From the NCBI GenBank assembly GCA_029379385.1, contig CM055611.1, positions 19,786,062-19,850,061 of the forward strand: a stretch of DNA of 64,000 nucleotides. The letters run 5' to 3'. Position numbers and translations under genes: made by a program. Origin of the DNA: Quillaja saponaria. Lineage: Eukaryota; Streptophyta; Magnoliopsida; Fabales; Quillajaceae. Below are positions 18,501 through 31,277 of this stretch, piece after piece. Under the pieces are notes generated by a model. It searched no databases. It saw only the letters and a list, made by a program, of their open reading frames with translations, and was not told where the DNA came from. The stretch's first letter is position 1. Each line of letters starts with the position of its first letter.

Positions 18501-21500
18501 CAGCAAGCACCCACAGGGTTCGAATCCTGGTGTGCAGCAAATTGACAAGGTGACTGTGCTAGTTGAGCTAACAACTGAGTAACAACCTAAAGAACTTCAA
18601 TCACTATTATTTTCTCCCTTTTATATTCAAAGTTCAAACCAAAGAAGCCATGAACCAAGATGCTTGGAATCAGCTATCAATATTCAACAAGAATTCCCTT
18701 TTGCCCTTCCACTCTATCTAGATCAACATCTTGGACTAAATAATCCATATTTTCCTTATCATGGTCTATGTATCTTATCTTTTATGCATCCAGTTAATCC
18801 TTACATAAAATTTCTCTTTCAGATCAAACCATCTTGAGCAACTTTCCCCCATATTATCTTCAAATGAAGTTATTCCTATGTTTAATCAGATTCGCTTCTA
18901 ACCTTTATTCTTCCTCTTACAACTCATCCACTTTAAAAACTCTATTTCCATCTCCCAGATTTCCTGGATATCACCTTACCACTCTACCATAAAGCATGAA
19001 AGTTCAAATGGATATGACATGAGAAAATTGGAAAATGTGGACTTGTAATACCGTCTGTAAAATTCTGAAGTTAAATAGAAAGTTAACAGTGAAAGATCTG
19101 TTTGTCCTCAGCAAAAGTCACAGACACTGCTCAGTTGGTTCCTAATACAAATTAAGCATCTGGAATTATTAAAAGGAAATGCTTTGGGGACATTGCCTCC
19201 TTAAAGTTGTAGAGTCATGAAATGGAAAAGGTCAGAATTATCAAAAGTACTTACAGGAATAATGCCATCAGCAATTTTGAGCTTGTAATGTTCCTGAGCT
19301 GTTATCCTTAGTTTTTCAGCTGCCTATGAAAGTACAATCTAATCAATGAAAATGTCACCCCTTATCCAGATAACCCAAACCATAGAAGTAAACGATTACC
19401 TTAGGAGCAGCTTGGGAAGATTTCCATAATATTGCACCACATGCTTCAGGACTGGTCAGAAAAGAGCCACAAGAAAAATATTTTAGACAGACCATGTTTT
19501 GGAAAGGACAATCCAAATAAAACAGTTATAACCCCAAAAAAACCAGAGTAACTTATCATCAATATCAATCAGAATCTGGACACAAAACCGGGAAATGCCC
19601 CGCAAGCTATAACCATATAGAATGGACCAACCTATGATGTGGGACATGATATTATGCAGATAAATATGATATAGAGTGGTTGGAACTCTTCACACAAAGC
19701 CAATAGATTTTTTTCATAGGGAAGACAGGATAATTAAGACAACATATTATTGATGATAGCCCCATTTAATCCTCAATACGAAAGCAAAGGTAAAGAACAT
19801 GGCAAGATGTTCAGTTTATCTGAATGATATTGAGAAAAGTAGTACACAAAATAGTCTGGAGCACTTTTACATTTCAATAGGTACTGTTCTGATGCTTAGT
19901 AGAATTATTTGTTTTCAATATTCTCTTTCCTTGATTAAACCCAAAATGACAAAAAGAATAATCACCTGGCAACGTAAAAAGCAGAATTCTCCAGCATAAG
20001 TAGTTTATTGGCACAGGCAATAGCAAGTGCTCCGCCTGAACCACCTTCACCAGTTACTACTGTTATGATGGGCACTTTGAGGCCAAACATTGTCCGAAGA
20101 TTATGGGCTATTGCCTCACCCTGCACAAGTAGATCGATGTAACATGATAATGCATCAAGAAGGTGAATTTGTCATGAGACAAACTTGTAGGTCAAAAAAG
20201 AAAGTTGCACACAAACTTGACCAAGTTCCTCTGATTTAAGATCAGCAAATGCCCCAGGTGTGTCAACAAATGTAACAATCGGAAACTTGTGATGATCAGC
20301 ATATTTCATCATGCGCAAAGCCTTCCGGTAGCTGTTTGCAAACAACATTTCAGAGTGTACCTAAATATACTGGATTCCAACTATGATACATAAGGATAAG
20401 AATTAGTAAATGCTATTAGCCCTTCCTAAGATAAACTGAGTGCTATCTAGACTAAGCAAAAGGCCAAATGACCAAAAATTTGCAAAAGGATATGATATTC
20501 TTGAAATTCTCCAGATCTTTGAAGCATACCCATGGGGAGTTGGCATGGCAAAGTTGCGAGCAATGTTCTCCTTTGTATTTCTTCCTTTTTGATGGCCTAT
20601 AAACATATAACTTTTTCCATCCATAGTCCCTATGCCAGTCACAATAGCTGGATCATCATATCCTGCACGATCTCCATGAAGCTCTACCCACTAAATGATT
20701 CCAAAATGGGAGATAAAAGACAACAGAGTTAGAAATTCATAGAAGTATAATTTGTAACAAGTGATAACAAGAAAATACCTTTTCTGTGATATTAAATATA
20801 TGATCAAGAACTGTTGGCCTATTGGGATGTCGAGCAATAGTTAGTCGTTGAATAGGTGTCAAATGTCTGTATAATTCTTTCAAAGCCTGACCAAGAAAAT
20901 ATAGAAAATTCAGAGGTAAGACTACATGATTATCAAATTGAAGTATACCAATAAAGTGATAATTATTTTGCCAGGAAAATGAAACCAGCAATTATGGACC
21001 CCTGCAACACATATCTCCTTGCTACCATCCAGTTTATAGTCTAAAAGCGTAGTGTCTTTTTCATTTAACATATGATTGAAAAGAAAATTCTTGAGGACAC
21101 TCTTTTTGTAGCCTTCCTGCAATTTGTATGCATGCCAATTATACATTTGTCTGTCTTAATTATTGCTATTTTATAGGAGATATAGATTTTTTTTTATGAT
21201 TCGCACATACAGCACCTGGCTAAGGATCATGTTTCCTTTTCTACTTAAGACAAAGAAAACCAGACACATTTTTTATCCCTTTGATTCTCATCCTACTTGT
21301 ATTTCTAATGGTCCACAGAAAACTCTGACTTGATCACAACATTGCTCGAAAAGATGCATCGGTACTTACTAAAGTCAAAATGCACCTGCTTTGACCTCTC
21401 TAGATATCAGGAAATAAACCTCTTATTCTATAGAAATTTAGAAACTCATGAGGAAACATGCTGCCAGGTAGCATTTTTATGTATAGTTGGCAGGACACAA

Positions 21501-22604
21501 ATATAAGCAGTTTGAAGTCACTGAAAACAAAGTAAAGGCCTTCTGTAAATCTTGCTTAATAGTTTGGTGTGTCAAAGTTCTCTGAGAACCTTCCAGATGG
21601 AAAGTCATTTGGCCAAGATTTCCAAATGCTTACAGTCAGTGAATAAGCAAATTATCATCAGTCATATTCACTCATGCAATTATTTTGGGCGAGCTATGTA
21701 CACAGTATGAACAGGAGAAACAAACAAAGTGGACCCAACATGGCACAATTTTTTGTCTCTCACATTCGTACACAGAGCAATTTTGCTCAGTGAACATAGT
21801 AATGCACTTATTTTCTAAAATCAAATTGATTCGGAATTCAATCAGAAACTAAAGGCATAGATCCAATTGATGAAAAACAGTAAATACAAAGAAGACAATT
21901 GTTCAATGACTGTAGAAGCAGCTTTCTGTGATTAACCATACAACTTACCTGCTGATACTTGTTCTCTAGAGAAGCAATTTGGTCACTGAAATCTAGGCCT
22001 GTTTCATCTGCCATTCTACGGACCTGCACGAAATAGATTGCACTATACATAAGACGTATGACATAGGTCTAAAAGGGATTTGGAAACCCAGCCTCAGTAG
22101 AGTCTTTAGGAACTGTTTGTAGAAAACAGCATTAAAAAAAAAAAAAAAAACCTTTTTTCGCATTGAGTTCCTTAGATACACAGGAAATTTACTGGCAAAC
22201 ACTACTGAAAGATTAAAACAAACCTAGTTTACCTCAATAATTTTTTTCTCTAGATCAACAAGGGGCTTCTCAAAAGCTAGAGTTACTGGTTTTGGTTTCT
22301 CGGTCATAGGCTTGAAGTGGGACAGGTAAGTTAAGTGTCCACTACTGATATTAGGGTCCATATCATCAGGCCACGGATAATCATGCTTTTTCCCCTTTTT
22401 AATCTTCGCAGTCACTTGAAGCCTATTCTGTCTCTTAACCCTTGAACAATATGAATCCTTTAACCACATACCAAATGTCATTGTAAAGGAAATTCCAAGC
22501 AGATCACTAGCATGGTAGTGTTTCCCAAAATGTGGGTGCAAAAATTCAACACCACGATCTCCACGTCCTCTAGCAATTACATAATTTCCAGCTATTAATG
22601 ACAT
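15582..22604 (-). CDS. CAC3: Plastid acetyl-CoA carboxylase, carboxyltransferase alpha subunit (accA/CAC3)
   Basis: Nuclear-encoded alpha-CT subunit of the heteromeric plastid acetyl-CoA carboxylase; with plastid-encoded accD it transfers carboxyl from carboxybiotin to acetyl-CoA to give malonyl-CoA, the first committed step of fatty acid synthesis. Ten coding exons: 22604-22233, 22023-21949, 20886-20779, 20690-20530, 20331-20217, 20120-19966, 19451-19400, 19323-19255, 18325-18248, 16589-15582; all joins stay in frame and give about 730 residues, near the usual plant length. The N-terminal part (about 70 residues) is basic and hydroxylated like a transit peptide. Core motifs: LDLEKKI-type helix, [104 protein letters not shown]. 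The last exon encodes about 335 residues of Lys/Glu-rich coiled coil, the plant-specific extension. Introns 3 (20887-21948 region) and 9 (16590-18247) are large. No lesion found. Confidence 0.96.
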
Positions 22605-25012
22605 GGTAGCAATCTCAACAGCTCAATTTATTGTATTCCAGTAGTTTACATGCCACATTCCTTCACTGAGATCCAAAGTGAAAAACCTATATGACCATAA
22701 GATAACAAGGTTATAGTATAATCAAATTTATATTTCACTCTGTCCTGTTCCATGTTAATATTGAGCAAGAAAGAAGGACAATTCTAACTTTGATTCCTAT
22801 ACAGAATTTAGAAAACTGATGTTAAAGCAGTGACATGCTCCTGCTAGCATGTAAAAAACCTCTTTAAAATAAGCTTATTGCCCAAAAATCAGCAAATATT
22901 TTCCAACAAAACAATATCCAAAATGCTCACCGAATTATTCCTTAATTATGTATGAAATTTCTTAACCAAAACAAAACCCGTTTGATAAACCAATCAGCAA
23001 TCAAATTCCAGCAACCAATGCTTCGGAAGAAATAATGTCCCAAGTTCTAAACATGCAATTCTCAGATGATAAAATTAAATTGAGAACTATAATTTACAAA
23101 TGTCACCCAATTTCAATATCCTGCAATAGTAGCAAGAGCAGACAGAATTATCAATTCAGGAAGGCACAGTACTTCTAGTTCAGAGAAAAAAATAAATCTA
23201 AACAACGAAATATAATGCTCTCTTGGGTTTCCAAGAAAACACAACTAAATATGCCCTAAATAGCACCCATTTGCATATTCTCAGATTGATTATATATAAA
23301 ATTTAAAACAAATTAGTAAAGGAACTATCCTGAATTTTTCCTTAACTTTCTCAGCAACCAAACAGGAAAAGAAGTTTATGGGGTACCTCAGAAATTAAGG
23401 CTTCTTGAACACGCAAAGCTTTTGCTAAGAAATCAGACAACCTCTTCAGAATTATTGCACTGTTTTCTGTTTCTGGTTTTCATTGTTGTCTGTCTGTCTG
23501 CTCCTCATACCTACTTGGGATAGTTGCCTTCGGAGTCGCGGGTTAGGAAGAAAAGGTTTCAATTGGACAGTGCTTTCACGCGCCAAAATTGATAGAGTGG
23601 TGCTGGACAAAAGTAACTTATAGAAGATGGACACGTGACACGTCGGAGAAAAGAGGATAATAGATAACTCCTACTAAAAAAGAGGTCCCACTGAGGTCCA
23701 ACAGAGCGCGTGGTGGGTCAACTTTGTGTTCAGCTTCGTAGACGGGCCATATTATGTATGGGCTGGCTCATCTATATTCTCTGTTTTATGTAATTTTAAT
23801 GTAATTAATCCATATGTGTAAATTATTTTCGTTGTCGTTAACAAACAAAAAATTAAAATTATTTATCTTTTGTTTGTCTTTTAAGAATTTTGAATTGTAG
23901 GGCGATAGATAAAAATAAATAAATAAAATATATATTTATTTAGATAAATTTTATATTAATTAATCAATTAAATAATAATTAGAGTCAAAATTACAATTTA
24001 ATTAAATCAAATATTCATTAGTCAATCACTTGTTAATAAAGAGTTGATTGAAGATAAAATAATTGAGTAATTAGACATTGAAGACAAATTGACATTATCT
24101 TAATAATTAAATGTTGTTGCAAGAAAATTTTTAATAAGTGAATATTTAAATGTTGAATGAATCAAATTAATACAAATCACCTTTTTAATATTATCAAATT
24201 AATTTTAATCAATTTCAAGTCAATATTTATCATTTCAATCACTCACAAATTAAATACAATCATCCAATCAATCAATCAATTTAAATTATCCTCAAATCAA
24301 CTAAAGTTTATCTACAGTCATCCTCTACGTCTTTTGCCTAGACCATCTCATTTATAAAAGGTGATTTGAAAAGAAGGTAAAAAATTTCAAGACACAAAAA
24401 ATTGAGATTGTATAATCTTTTTACAAATATAATATAATTATTATTTTTGTACATATTTTTCTTTCGTCTATTACTTTAAGACATGAATTTGTTGTTCACA
24501 CACGTTTCAACCTTCCTACACTCATGCATATTGCTACCAAAGCATGCATGATCAGTCGCGTAATGTCTTTTATTTTTCTTTTAATTCGTAGGAGAGGATT
24601 TTTATTTTTTTATTTTTCAAATAAGAGGACTGCTAAGACTATAGATTAAACAATCTGATAACTATCGATTTCAATCTTTTTACTTGATTGAAAAGTCAAA
24701 TTTTAACTTTTTAAGTCGTTGAAGAGTATTTTGTTTTGTTTATAAAAGGGTCGTTGAACTTACACGATACAATGAAAACGAAATTCGGATAAGTGTTCGT
24801 TGACTACATCCTCCATCTTACTCAAAGAAAAAGTACTCAATTTAATAGTTGTCCAGACATAAACAAAGAAGAAAGGGCTCCACTATGTATAAACAAGTAC
24901 AAATGAATTCCCTATTCAGACGTTTAATTTCATTGTGCACAATTAATTAAATGGTATAACAAGAAATTTATCTCATCCTAAACGGCCTGTCGTTCTTATT
25001 ATACATGGTCAG
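22605..25012. other. CAC3 5' leader/promoter and AT-rich intergenic region
   Basis: Upstream of the CAC3 ATG the minus strand has a plausible leader intron: donor TGAG/GTACCC near 23386 and an acceptor CATATAG near 22690, so the transcribed leader may begin around 23.4-23.6 kb (inference). Beyond about 23.7 kb the sequence becomes very AT-rich with short TCAA repeats near 24260-24285. No gene is supported up to the F-box gene at 25013. Confidence 0.45.
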
Positions 25013-26119
25013 TCAGCAGCCAAGCAATAAACAAAACCAGGCTCTTTCAAATGTCGTTTTTCCTACTTCAAAACGACAGAGCTTCCTCATATGTTCCCTC
25101 AAAACGAAGACATTTCCATTACAGTATTTCTTCTTCGTCTTTAACATCTCCTTCACGGCCTCATCAAAAATCACCTTCTCCGTTTCATCGCCATCAAAAT
25201 CACCACCGTCCATCTTTTCACTCGACCCCTTACCAACGGGCCGTGATCTCGACAAGTGTCGCCCCCTTCATCTCGTATCCCGATGAAGGCAACTCCAGCT
25301 CCGCCACGTACCACAATTTGATCCTCAAATCCGGAATCACACCTCTCTCAATCAACGACGTCGTACTAGTCTCCTTCACAAAATCCCTCAATTCCACCAG
25401 TTCTTCTTCCTCCATGGAAATCCTTCCCTGTTTGTTCGAATCTGTAATCACAATTCTCTGAAGCTTCGGAAAATCCGTCACCATGTGTTTCAAGCAAGTA
25501 ATGCCTCGCATGACGCGGCGATTAAGCAAGAAATCGTCCACGCAATTCGAGATTTCATTTCTTCATTTCTTAACAATGGTTGATCTTCATCGATTCTTTT
25601 AGAAATCGAAGTTCTTCGCTGAAACGACGTCGCATAAAGGACTGTACATCTCTTTAAATCGCTACCGAAATCGGCTTTCCATTTGAGTAAAGAATCGGCA
25701 CCATCGCCGGGCTTCACGGCGACACCACCGCCATAGCTGGGAAGTTCCAGATGGACAGATTTGAGTTGGTTGAAAATCTTCAAAACTTGGTGAGGGCAGT
25801 AGTTGGTGTGTGATTTGGTATTAAGGTGAAGGAATTGAAGGGGTTTGGAGATTAACTTATGAATCAAGAGTTTGAACAAATTTACAGGAAACCCAGAACG
25901 ATTGGGTTTACGAGCATGAGAATGAGGAAGGAGGGGAAGAGAAACGGTGTCGGTTTGAAGGATAAGGAAAGCAAAACGCTTTGACACAGTAAGGCAACGA
26001 ATGAGTGATTTGGCATCGAGAAGTTTGTTGAAAACAAGGAGGAGAACATCATCAGGAATATTGTCAAAATAACAGCTCGATTCTTGTTCCTGTTCTTGAA
26101 CCAAATCCATTGACAACAT
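25013..26119 (-). pseudogene. Intronless F-box gene, AUF1/AUF2-like, broken by three one-base insertions
   Basis: F-box proteins recruit substrates to SCF ubiquitin ligases. The first frame starts MLSMDLVQEQEQES (or MDLVQ, nine bases later) and holds an N-terminal F-box, FDNIPDDVLLLVFNKLLDAK followed by SLIRCLTVSKRF. It continues with LLKWKADFGSDLKRCTVLYA, TSFQRRTSISKRIDEDQPLL and AWTISCLIAAS, typical of the auxin-up-regulated F-box (AUF1, At1g78100/At4g18380-type) group. It is then interrupted. An extra T near 25510 and an extra G near 25491 move the reading to a second frame (KHMVTDFPKLQRIVITDSNK to LELP..GATLVEI), and an extra A near 25244 returns it to the original frame (RPVGKGSSEK to FDEAVKEMLKTKKKYCNGN). 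The first frame meets a stop right after the first lesion. The usual family ending near YCLEMNSF is replaced by YCNGNVF plus about 30 further residues. Family placement is from memory; lesions are read directly. Confidence 0.75.
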
Positions 26120-27404
26120 CTTCGATTGGCTTACTGGGTGTGTGCAATCAGACGACAGAGAAAGATGAATGAAAGGCTTTGAAGAAAAAGTGGGTTTTGT
26201 AAGTTTGGGGATACGCGGTTTGGCAAGTTTGATTAGAATTGGACGGATTTGACTTTGAAATCAGAGGAAGTTTCCGAGGAGTATATCAACAATAAACAAC
26301 AAGCCCTTGGGCTTTATAATAGTGTTAATTACGTGTCAGGGTCTTTGAATTCTTCAGTGTAAGTTTGTCTGGGAGGGAGAATTCCTCAATTCCCTACTTG
26401 GGCCAAGGGCTCATCAGTCATCAGCAATTCATGAGGGCTTGACTGAAGTTTTTTCTTGAATTTTATATTGATAAAATGACATTTATTATTTTTAATTATT
26501 TTTATTTTGAAAGTATTGTTTTTAATCAATTTTATTTCCAAATTTTCACGATGTTTTCAATGTCTTCTCTTAACAATATTTATAATTTAAATGAAAATGG
26601 CTGAAGAGGTATAAAATATAATATTTTTAATAACTTTGTATTAAGTTGAAAAAAAAAAATCTCTTTCTCATTATTCTCATGCATCATCACTTTCATCTTG
26701 ATTTCTTATTATTTTTAAAAAATTATACTATTACAGTTGGTGATGATTTGGACGTTAAAAAGTTGATCTAATTTTGAGATATTTTCATATTTAGTGAGTT
26801 GTGGTTGAGGGATATTGATTAAGGTTAAAAGAACACTTGTTAATAACAAGTTAGTTCAGCTATAAATTCATCTTCCTCGCTCAATTTTTGGATTCAAAAC
26901 CCTTAACACGAAGATGATGAGCATCTAACCACGTCCTACTCTTGGATTGTCATAGCTTAGTTGTCTCTTTTTTTATTTACCAATAAAAAAAAACCACAAG
27001 AAAGCTGAAGGCAAATGAATGGAAAAAATTGGCTATGTTTTCTCATTTTTTTTGTAAGAAATTTTTTCATGGGTTTTTCTATAAAGGTGGGGTATCATAT
27101 GGTTACCCTAGCGTTGAGAAGACATATAAGATAAAAAAAAAATTATCATGTTTATAGTGAAAAATTAGATTTGTAGACAAAACTCAATTTAACTAAATTT
27201 TAAATTTTAAATTAGTTGAAGTTAGTTATATAAATTTTTTTTCTGTTATTTGCATCGATCTAATACATCATTTTAATAATGCATATAGCAATCATATTAT
27301 TCTCAATAATTATTCTTATGTAATTCTCACTCTTTTTATCCCGTTTAACACCTTCTACCTATATCATGTCACATTTCCTAATAACAACATCTATTGGCCT
27401 ACCT
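26120..27404. other. F-box promoter and AT-rich intergenic region
   Basis: 26120-26300 is the putative F-box gene leader and promoter. The rest is AT-rich with T and A runs; I see no gene or well-defined repeat. Confidence 0.5.
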
Positions 27405-27725
27405 CAACATGTTTATGTATCTCCTTATTTCGTGTTCTATTTTTTTATACATTCTTTCATCTATCTCAATATACACATTTCAGTCACTTTTATTTTTTGC
27501 ACTAATAAAAGAGAGAAAAACTTAAAAGTGAGTTTAGAACAAATTCAAATATATATATATATCAACAAGTTTATGTATGGAGTTATTTCATGTTCTATTT
27601 TTTTTGTACGTTCTTTCATCTATCTCAATATATACATTTCAGTCACTTTTATTTTTTGCACTAATAAAAGAGAGAAAAACTTAAAAGTGAGTTTAAAACA
27701 AATTCAAATATATATATATATATTT
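27405..27725. repeat. Tandem duplication, two copies of about 158 bp
   Basis: The block beginning GTTTATGTAT at 27411 recurs at 27569 and runs through the shared CATTCTTTCATCTATCTCAA-type text, the GCACTAATAAAAGAGAGAAA segment and an (AT)n tail. The copies are nearly identical, so the duplication is recent. A plus-strand ORF (27366-27839) spans both copies but looks like translated AT-rich DNA rather than a protein. Confidence 0.85.
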
Positions 27726-30624
27726 TTATCTGAAACAATTTATTATATTGATAGAACTAAATTTAGTAATTTTACCATATTATCCTATGAATATGAATTA
27801 AAACAAAAATCACCTTTTTCTCTCTACTTCATAAACTAATTAACTCAAGAAACTCTCCAGAATTCCAAAATCCTAGCTCCCACTTTAATTTCTCTCTCCT
27901 TATAACCTTCAGCCAACAACACCTCTCTCTTCTCCATTGCTATACCTCTTTCTCTCTCTCTCTCTCTCCTCCATGGCCTCCGACCAGCAACACCTCTCTC
28001 TCTCATCCAGCTCCATCTTGAAGCATAGGTTCATGTGACTAGGCTGCCAGCTGACCTGCAAGCATTTGTCTAAAAATATATCCTTAATAACTCAATTAAA
28101 TTGAATTCTTCATAAAAATCAGAACAATTTTGACAAGAATTTAAAATAGAAATAAAAAGTTGTGAAGTATGATTTAGAATTAAAGAATTGAATTGTAATG
28201 TATTCTAAACACAAATATTTAACTAAAATTTATTCAAAATAAATTGAATTTCATAATTTTAGCTGTTTGACTCATTTTCACTGCACAGCAAGTCAACTAC
28301 CAACTATAAACCAATAAAAATTTAATATTAAATTACCAACACACATTAACACCTTACTAAACTAAAAAATTTCTAAGAGTTATTATAATATTTAATCCAC
28401 GAGCAAACTAGATCACATCATTGGCTAAAATTAATAGTGTGGTTAGTGTTAACAATACGTGTCACTATATTAATATTTAGAGTAAATTATATTTCAATCC
28501 TTTGAAATTTAACAAAATTATACTAACACCCAAAATTTAGGATAAACGTCACTCCCCTCCCTCCAATCCCTTAAACTAATAGAATCTTATAATTAATTTA
28601 TTAGTGAAATAATTGATTGAGAAACTCTGGTGATTTTTTATTATCCAAAAAGTGTTGCAAAACTTTTATTTCATATTTTTGAAAAATTAATAATTATTAT
28701 ATTTTGACTTTAAATATATTAGAAAATCTCATAATTTATAGACAATATAAATGGGGAGTTAAGTTGAAAGAAATTAAACTTTCATCACCTTAATATTATT
28801 TTAAATATAATATATAAATTTTTTTTTCAAATTTATGTTTTAAAATTGAGAAAATGATGAAATAAAATATATTTTAAATTAATAATAAAAGCATATTTCA
28901 CCAATAAATTATAAGATTTTGTTAGTTTAACCGGTTGAATCTAGGGAAGGGAGTAACATTTGCCAAATAAAACATATTCTAAACCGTAATAGTGACTGAA
29001 CTGTTCATATAGTTCATATTGCTTTAACAAACCAATATGTTATGTGTGATTGTTTATGCATGCAGATTTGACAACCTCAAGCCAACGTGATCCTGGACAA
29101 TAAGAATATCACTGACTCCAAATTGGGTTTCTAAAGCTGTTTTTAATGCAAAAATATGTTGGTGAAAAAATATATGTACAAATGAAATATTAAAATATTG
29201 GAGGAATATATGTACAAATAGAAGAAATTTATTATTTTACTGTTACAACAGACTAATTATGATCATGATTGGAATATAACAAAATCATTTGAATATCAAT
29301 TGGATGTCATGGTTTTCTCGTTTTACAAAAATTGTTTACAATTTATTTTAGTTACAATAAAGTGGAAAGAAGGAATTAAAAAAAAAACTGTATATGTTTG
29401 TATTGTTGTTAACCAAAAGTACAAGTGCATGCAATATTTCTAACAAGAAGTTATCATCAAAAGGAATAATGAAGTATAGAAAAATAATGTCCAAGATTCA
29501 TTCAAGCTATTTGGTTTAACAAGTAAGATAGAACCTCCACAACTTATAGGTGACCGCAACATAACTAAGACACTTTATTCTAGTATTCATGTATAAATGA
29601 TATATTAGTATACTGGAACAAATTGGGAATAAAAGGATAACTTGTGTTCTAAAATAAATCTCAATTCTATTATGAATGACATATTACTGTACCGTGACAA
29701 ATGATTACATCAATTTCTTTTAACTAACCTTTTAGTTTATTTAATCTTGTTCATTTTATCACGCTCTAAAATTCCAATTGTTCATTTTAACCTTTTAATT
29801 TATTTAATCTTGTTTTGATCACCTGAAGGTAAATTAATTAAGTTGTGTATAATTGTGGCAGAAATCAATTTCTGGTAAATATTTTATTATTTATGGCATA
29901 CCAAGATATATATTGCATATATATTCCACTATATAATTCAAAATATGATATGAATCAATAGTTGTCTGGTGATCTTAGTTTATCTTTGTTTTGGGATCTC
30001 TATCGACTTATTTTCAAAAGAAATTTTATGTCCAATTTATATACAATGGCTACATGAAATCCAAATGAATAGAATCTAGTTGATACGTGTTAGACAAAAG
30101 GGAAAAAAAAAAAAAGTTATGCAACAAAATCTCTGTTATTCGTGAAATTATGCAAAAATGACTTAGATATGTACCAAAAGACATTTTTAGTGGTTAGAAT
30201 TGAAGGAATCAATTGAAATATGACATGTAAATTAATGGAAAGTTTTACAGGGTTACCTTATTCAATAGCAAGTGTACTCTAACAACAAAATTCTACCACT
30301 TCTATTGTTTTCTAACTGTTGTATATAATGCTGTTTTACACAGAGTAAAACGCTCAGTATATTACCGCAAGTTAAAAAAAGTGAGCTTATATGAATTCCA
30401 CTATTTTTTATTCTGGGGGCTTCAAAGCAAAATATTCCGTACACGTAGCTTCACCCCAATTGGGATTTTTTTGCCTTGAAACTTCAATTTGCATGAACGA
30501 AGGATAAAGCTGCAATTAAGATGAATATATAAAACTTCAACTTCAGTGTAAACGTTATTTATGGGTAATGAAGAAAAAAGAGGTGTACAAGAAGATTGTA
30601 GCACTCTTGACTTGATCTTCTGCA
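27726..30624. other. AT-rich gene-free region
   Basis: Holds a (TC)n microsatellite at about 27946-27969, an AATTGAATT-rich MITE-like block near 28060-28265 and otherwise AT-rich sequence. No coding sequence is supported. Confidence 0.5.
27946..27969. repeat. (TC)n microsatellite
   Basis: A run of TC dinucleotides (CTCTCTCTCTCTCTCTC and flanks) seen directly; similar short CT-rich tracts flank it on both sides. Confidence 0.9.
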
Positions 30625-31202
30625 TCAAGCAGCATCAGACCAGTGAATGACTTAATTCACCCCAATCACTTTCTGATACTCCCAAGGACACAGCTTTAGA
30701 TGCATCAACAATATTGTTTGGACATGGAGGTTGGTAATCATGATCAGCATCACAACCTGTAGTAGAGTCACACTCATCAACAACCATAGCATTTACCCTT
30801 CTTCCATTAGCATAGATTGTGATATTGTTTGAACACCTTTGTTTATGGTTAAACCATCCAGTTGAAATTGCTACCACAGGTGTATTATCTGAGTGGTACT
30901 TATTGTCACATTCAGATTCTGCACCTCCATCTCCCCCTTTCTCAAAGCTATTGATTGTTAGTGTTGCCTTCGTGCGGATAGACACCGGTGGCGAACACTT
31001 GTAAGTTGTAAGTAGTATATCGTTTGCCTTCTTTGCAGCAATCAGAGTTATTATCTTGGTTACATTGTCCTAGAGGAGGCTTTTTCCCTCTTACTGTCCC
31101 ACTAGGCTTGCATGTTTGAGCCTGAACAACCAACCATCGTGCAGCAAGAAGAAGATGAAAGAAGGTTATTACAAACAAACTTGAACAGAGTTGGTGCTTC
31201 AT
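30625..31202 (-). pseudogene. Kiwellin (ripening-related protein) pseudogene
   Basis: Remnant of a secreted kiwellin-type protein. The first frame starts MKHQLCSSLFVITFFHLLLA (signal peptide) and continues TCKPSGTVRGKKPPLGQCNQ, DNNSDCCKEGKRYTTY. There, a seven-base tandem duplication (TGTAAGT twice on the plus strand, 31000-31013) shifts the frame. The rest of the domain is in a second frame: [73 protein letters not shown] six-base in-frame deletion removes Trp-Lys-type residues after SKAV, and one extra base after GEL shifts the last residues out of the WSDA ending, which is still readable in the next frame. The gene lies head-to-head with the intact copy at 32779, about 1.6 kb apart. Confidence 0.88.
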
Positions 31203-31265
31203 ATTTTCTTCTTCTTTGGTTAAGTTCTTAAAGGTTTAATGTGATCAAGTTTAATAGGCAGCAAT

Positions 31266-31277
31266 GTATATATAGAG
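31266..31277 (-). promoter_or_regulatory. TATA box of the kiwellin pseudogene
   Basis: The minus strand reads CTATATATACAT about 65 bp upstream of the start codon, a normal position for a plant TATA box plus a short leader. Promoter activity is inference only. Confidence 0.5.

Noticed and set aside
18485..18560. tRNA-like or SINE-like B-box (GGGTTCGAATCCTGG) inside CAC3 intron 9
   Set aside because: The T-arm-like word is present, but I could not form a D-arm, anticodon arm and acceptor stem around it, nor define SINE ends.
25051..25461. 136-residue plus-strand ORF opposite the F-box gene
   Set aside because: Antisense of the F-box C-terminal region, which has family similarity on the minus strand.
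27366..27839. 157-residue plus-strand ORF
   Set aside because: It spans the 158-bp tandem duplication and an AT-rich microsatellite; composition and internal repeat are explained by the DNA repeat, not by a protein.
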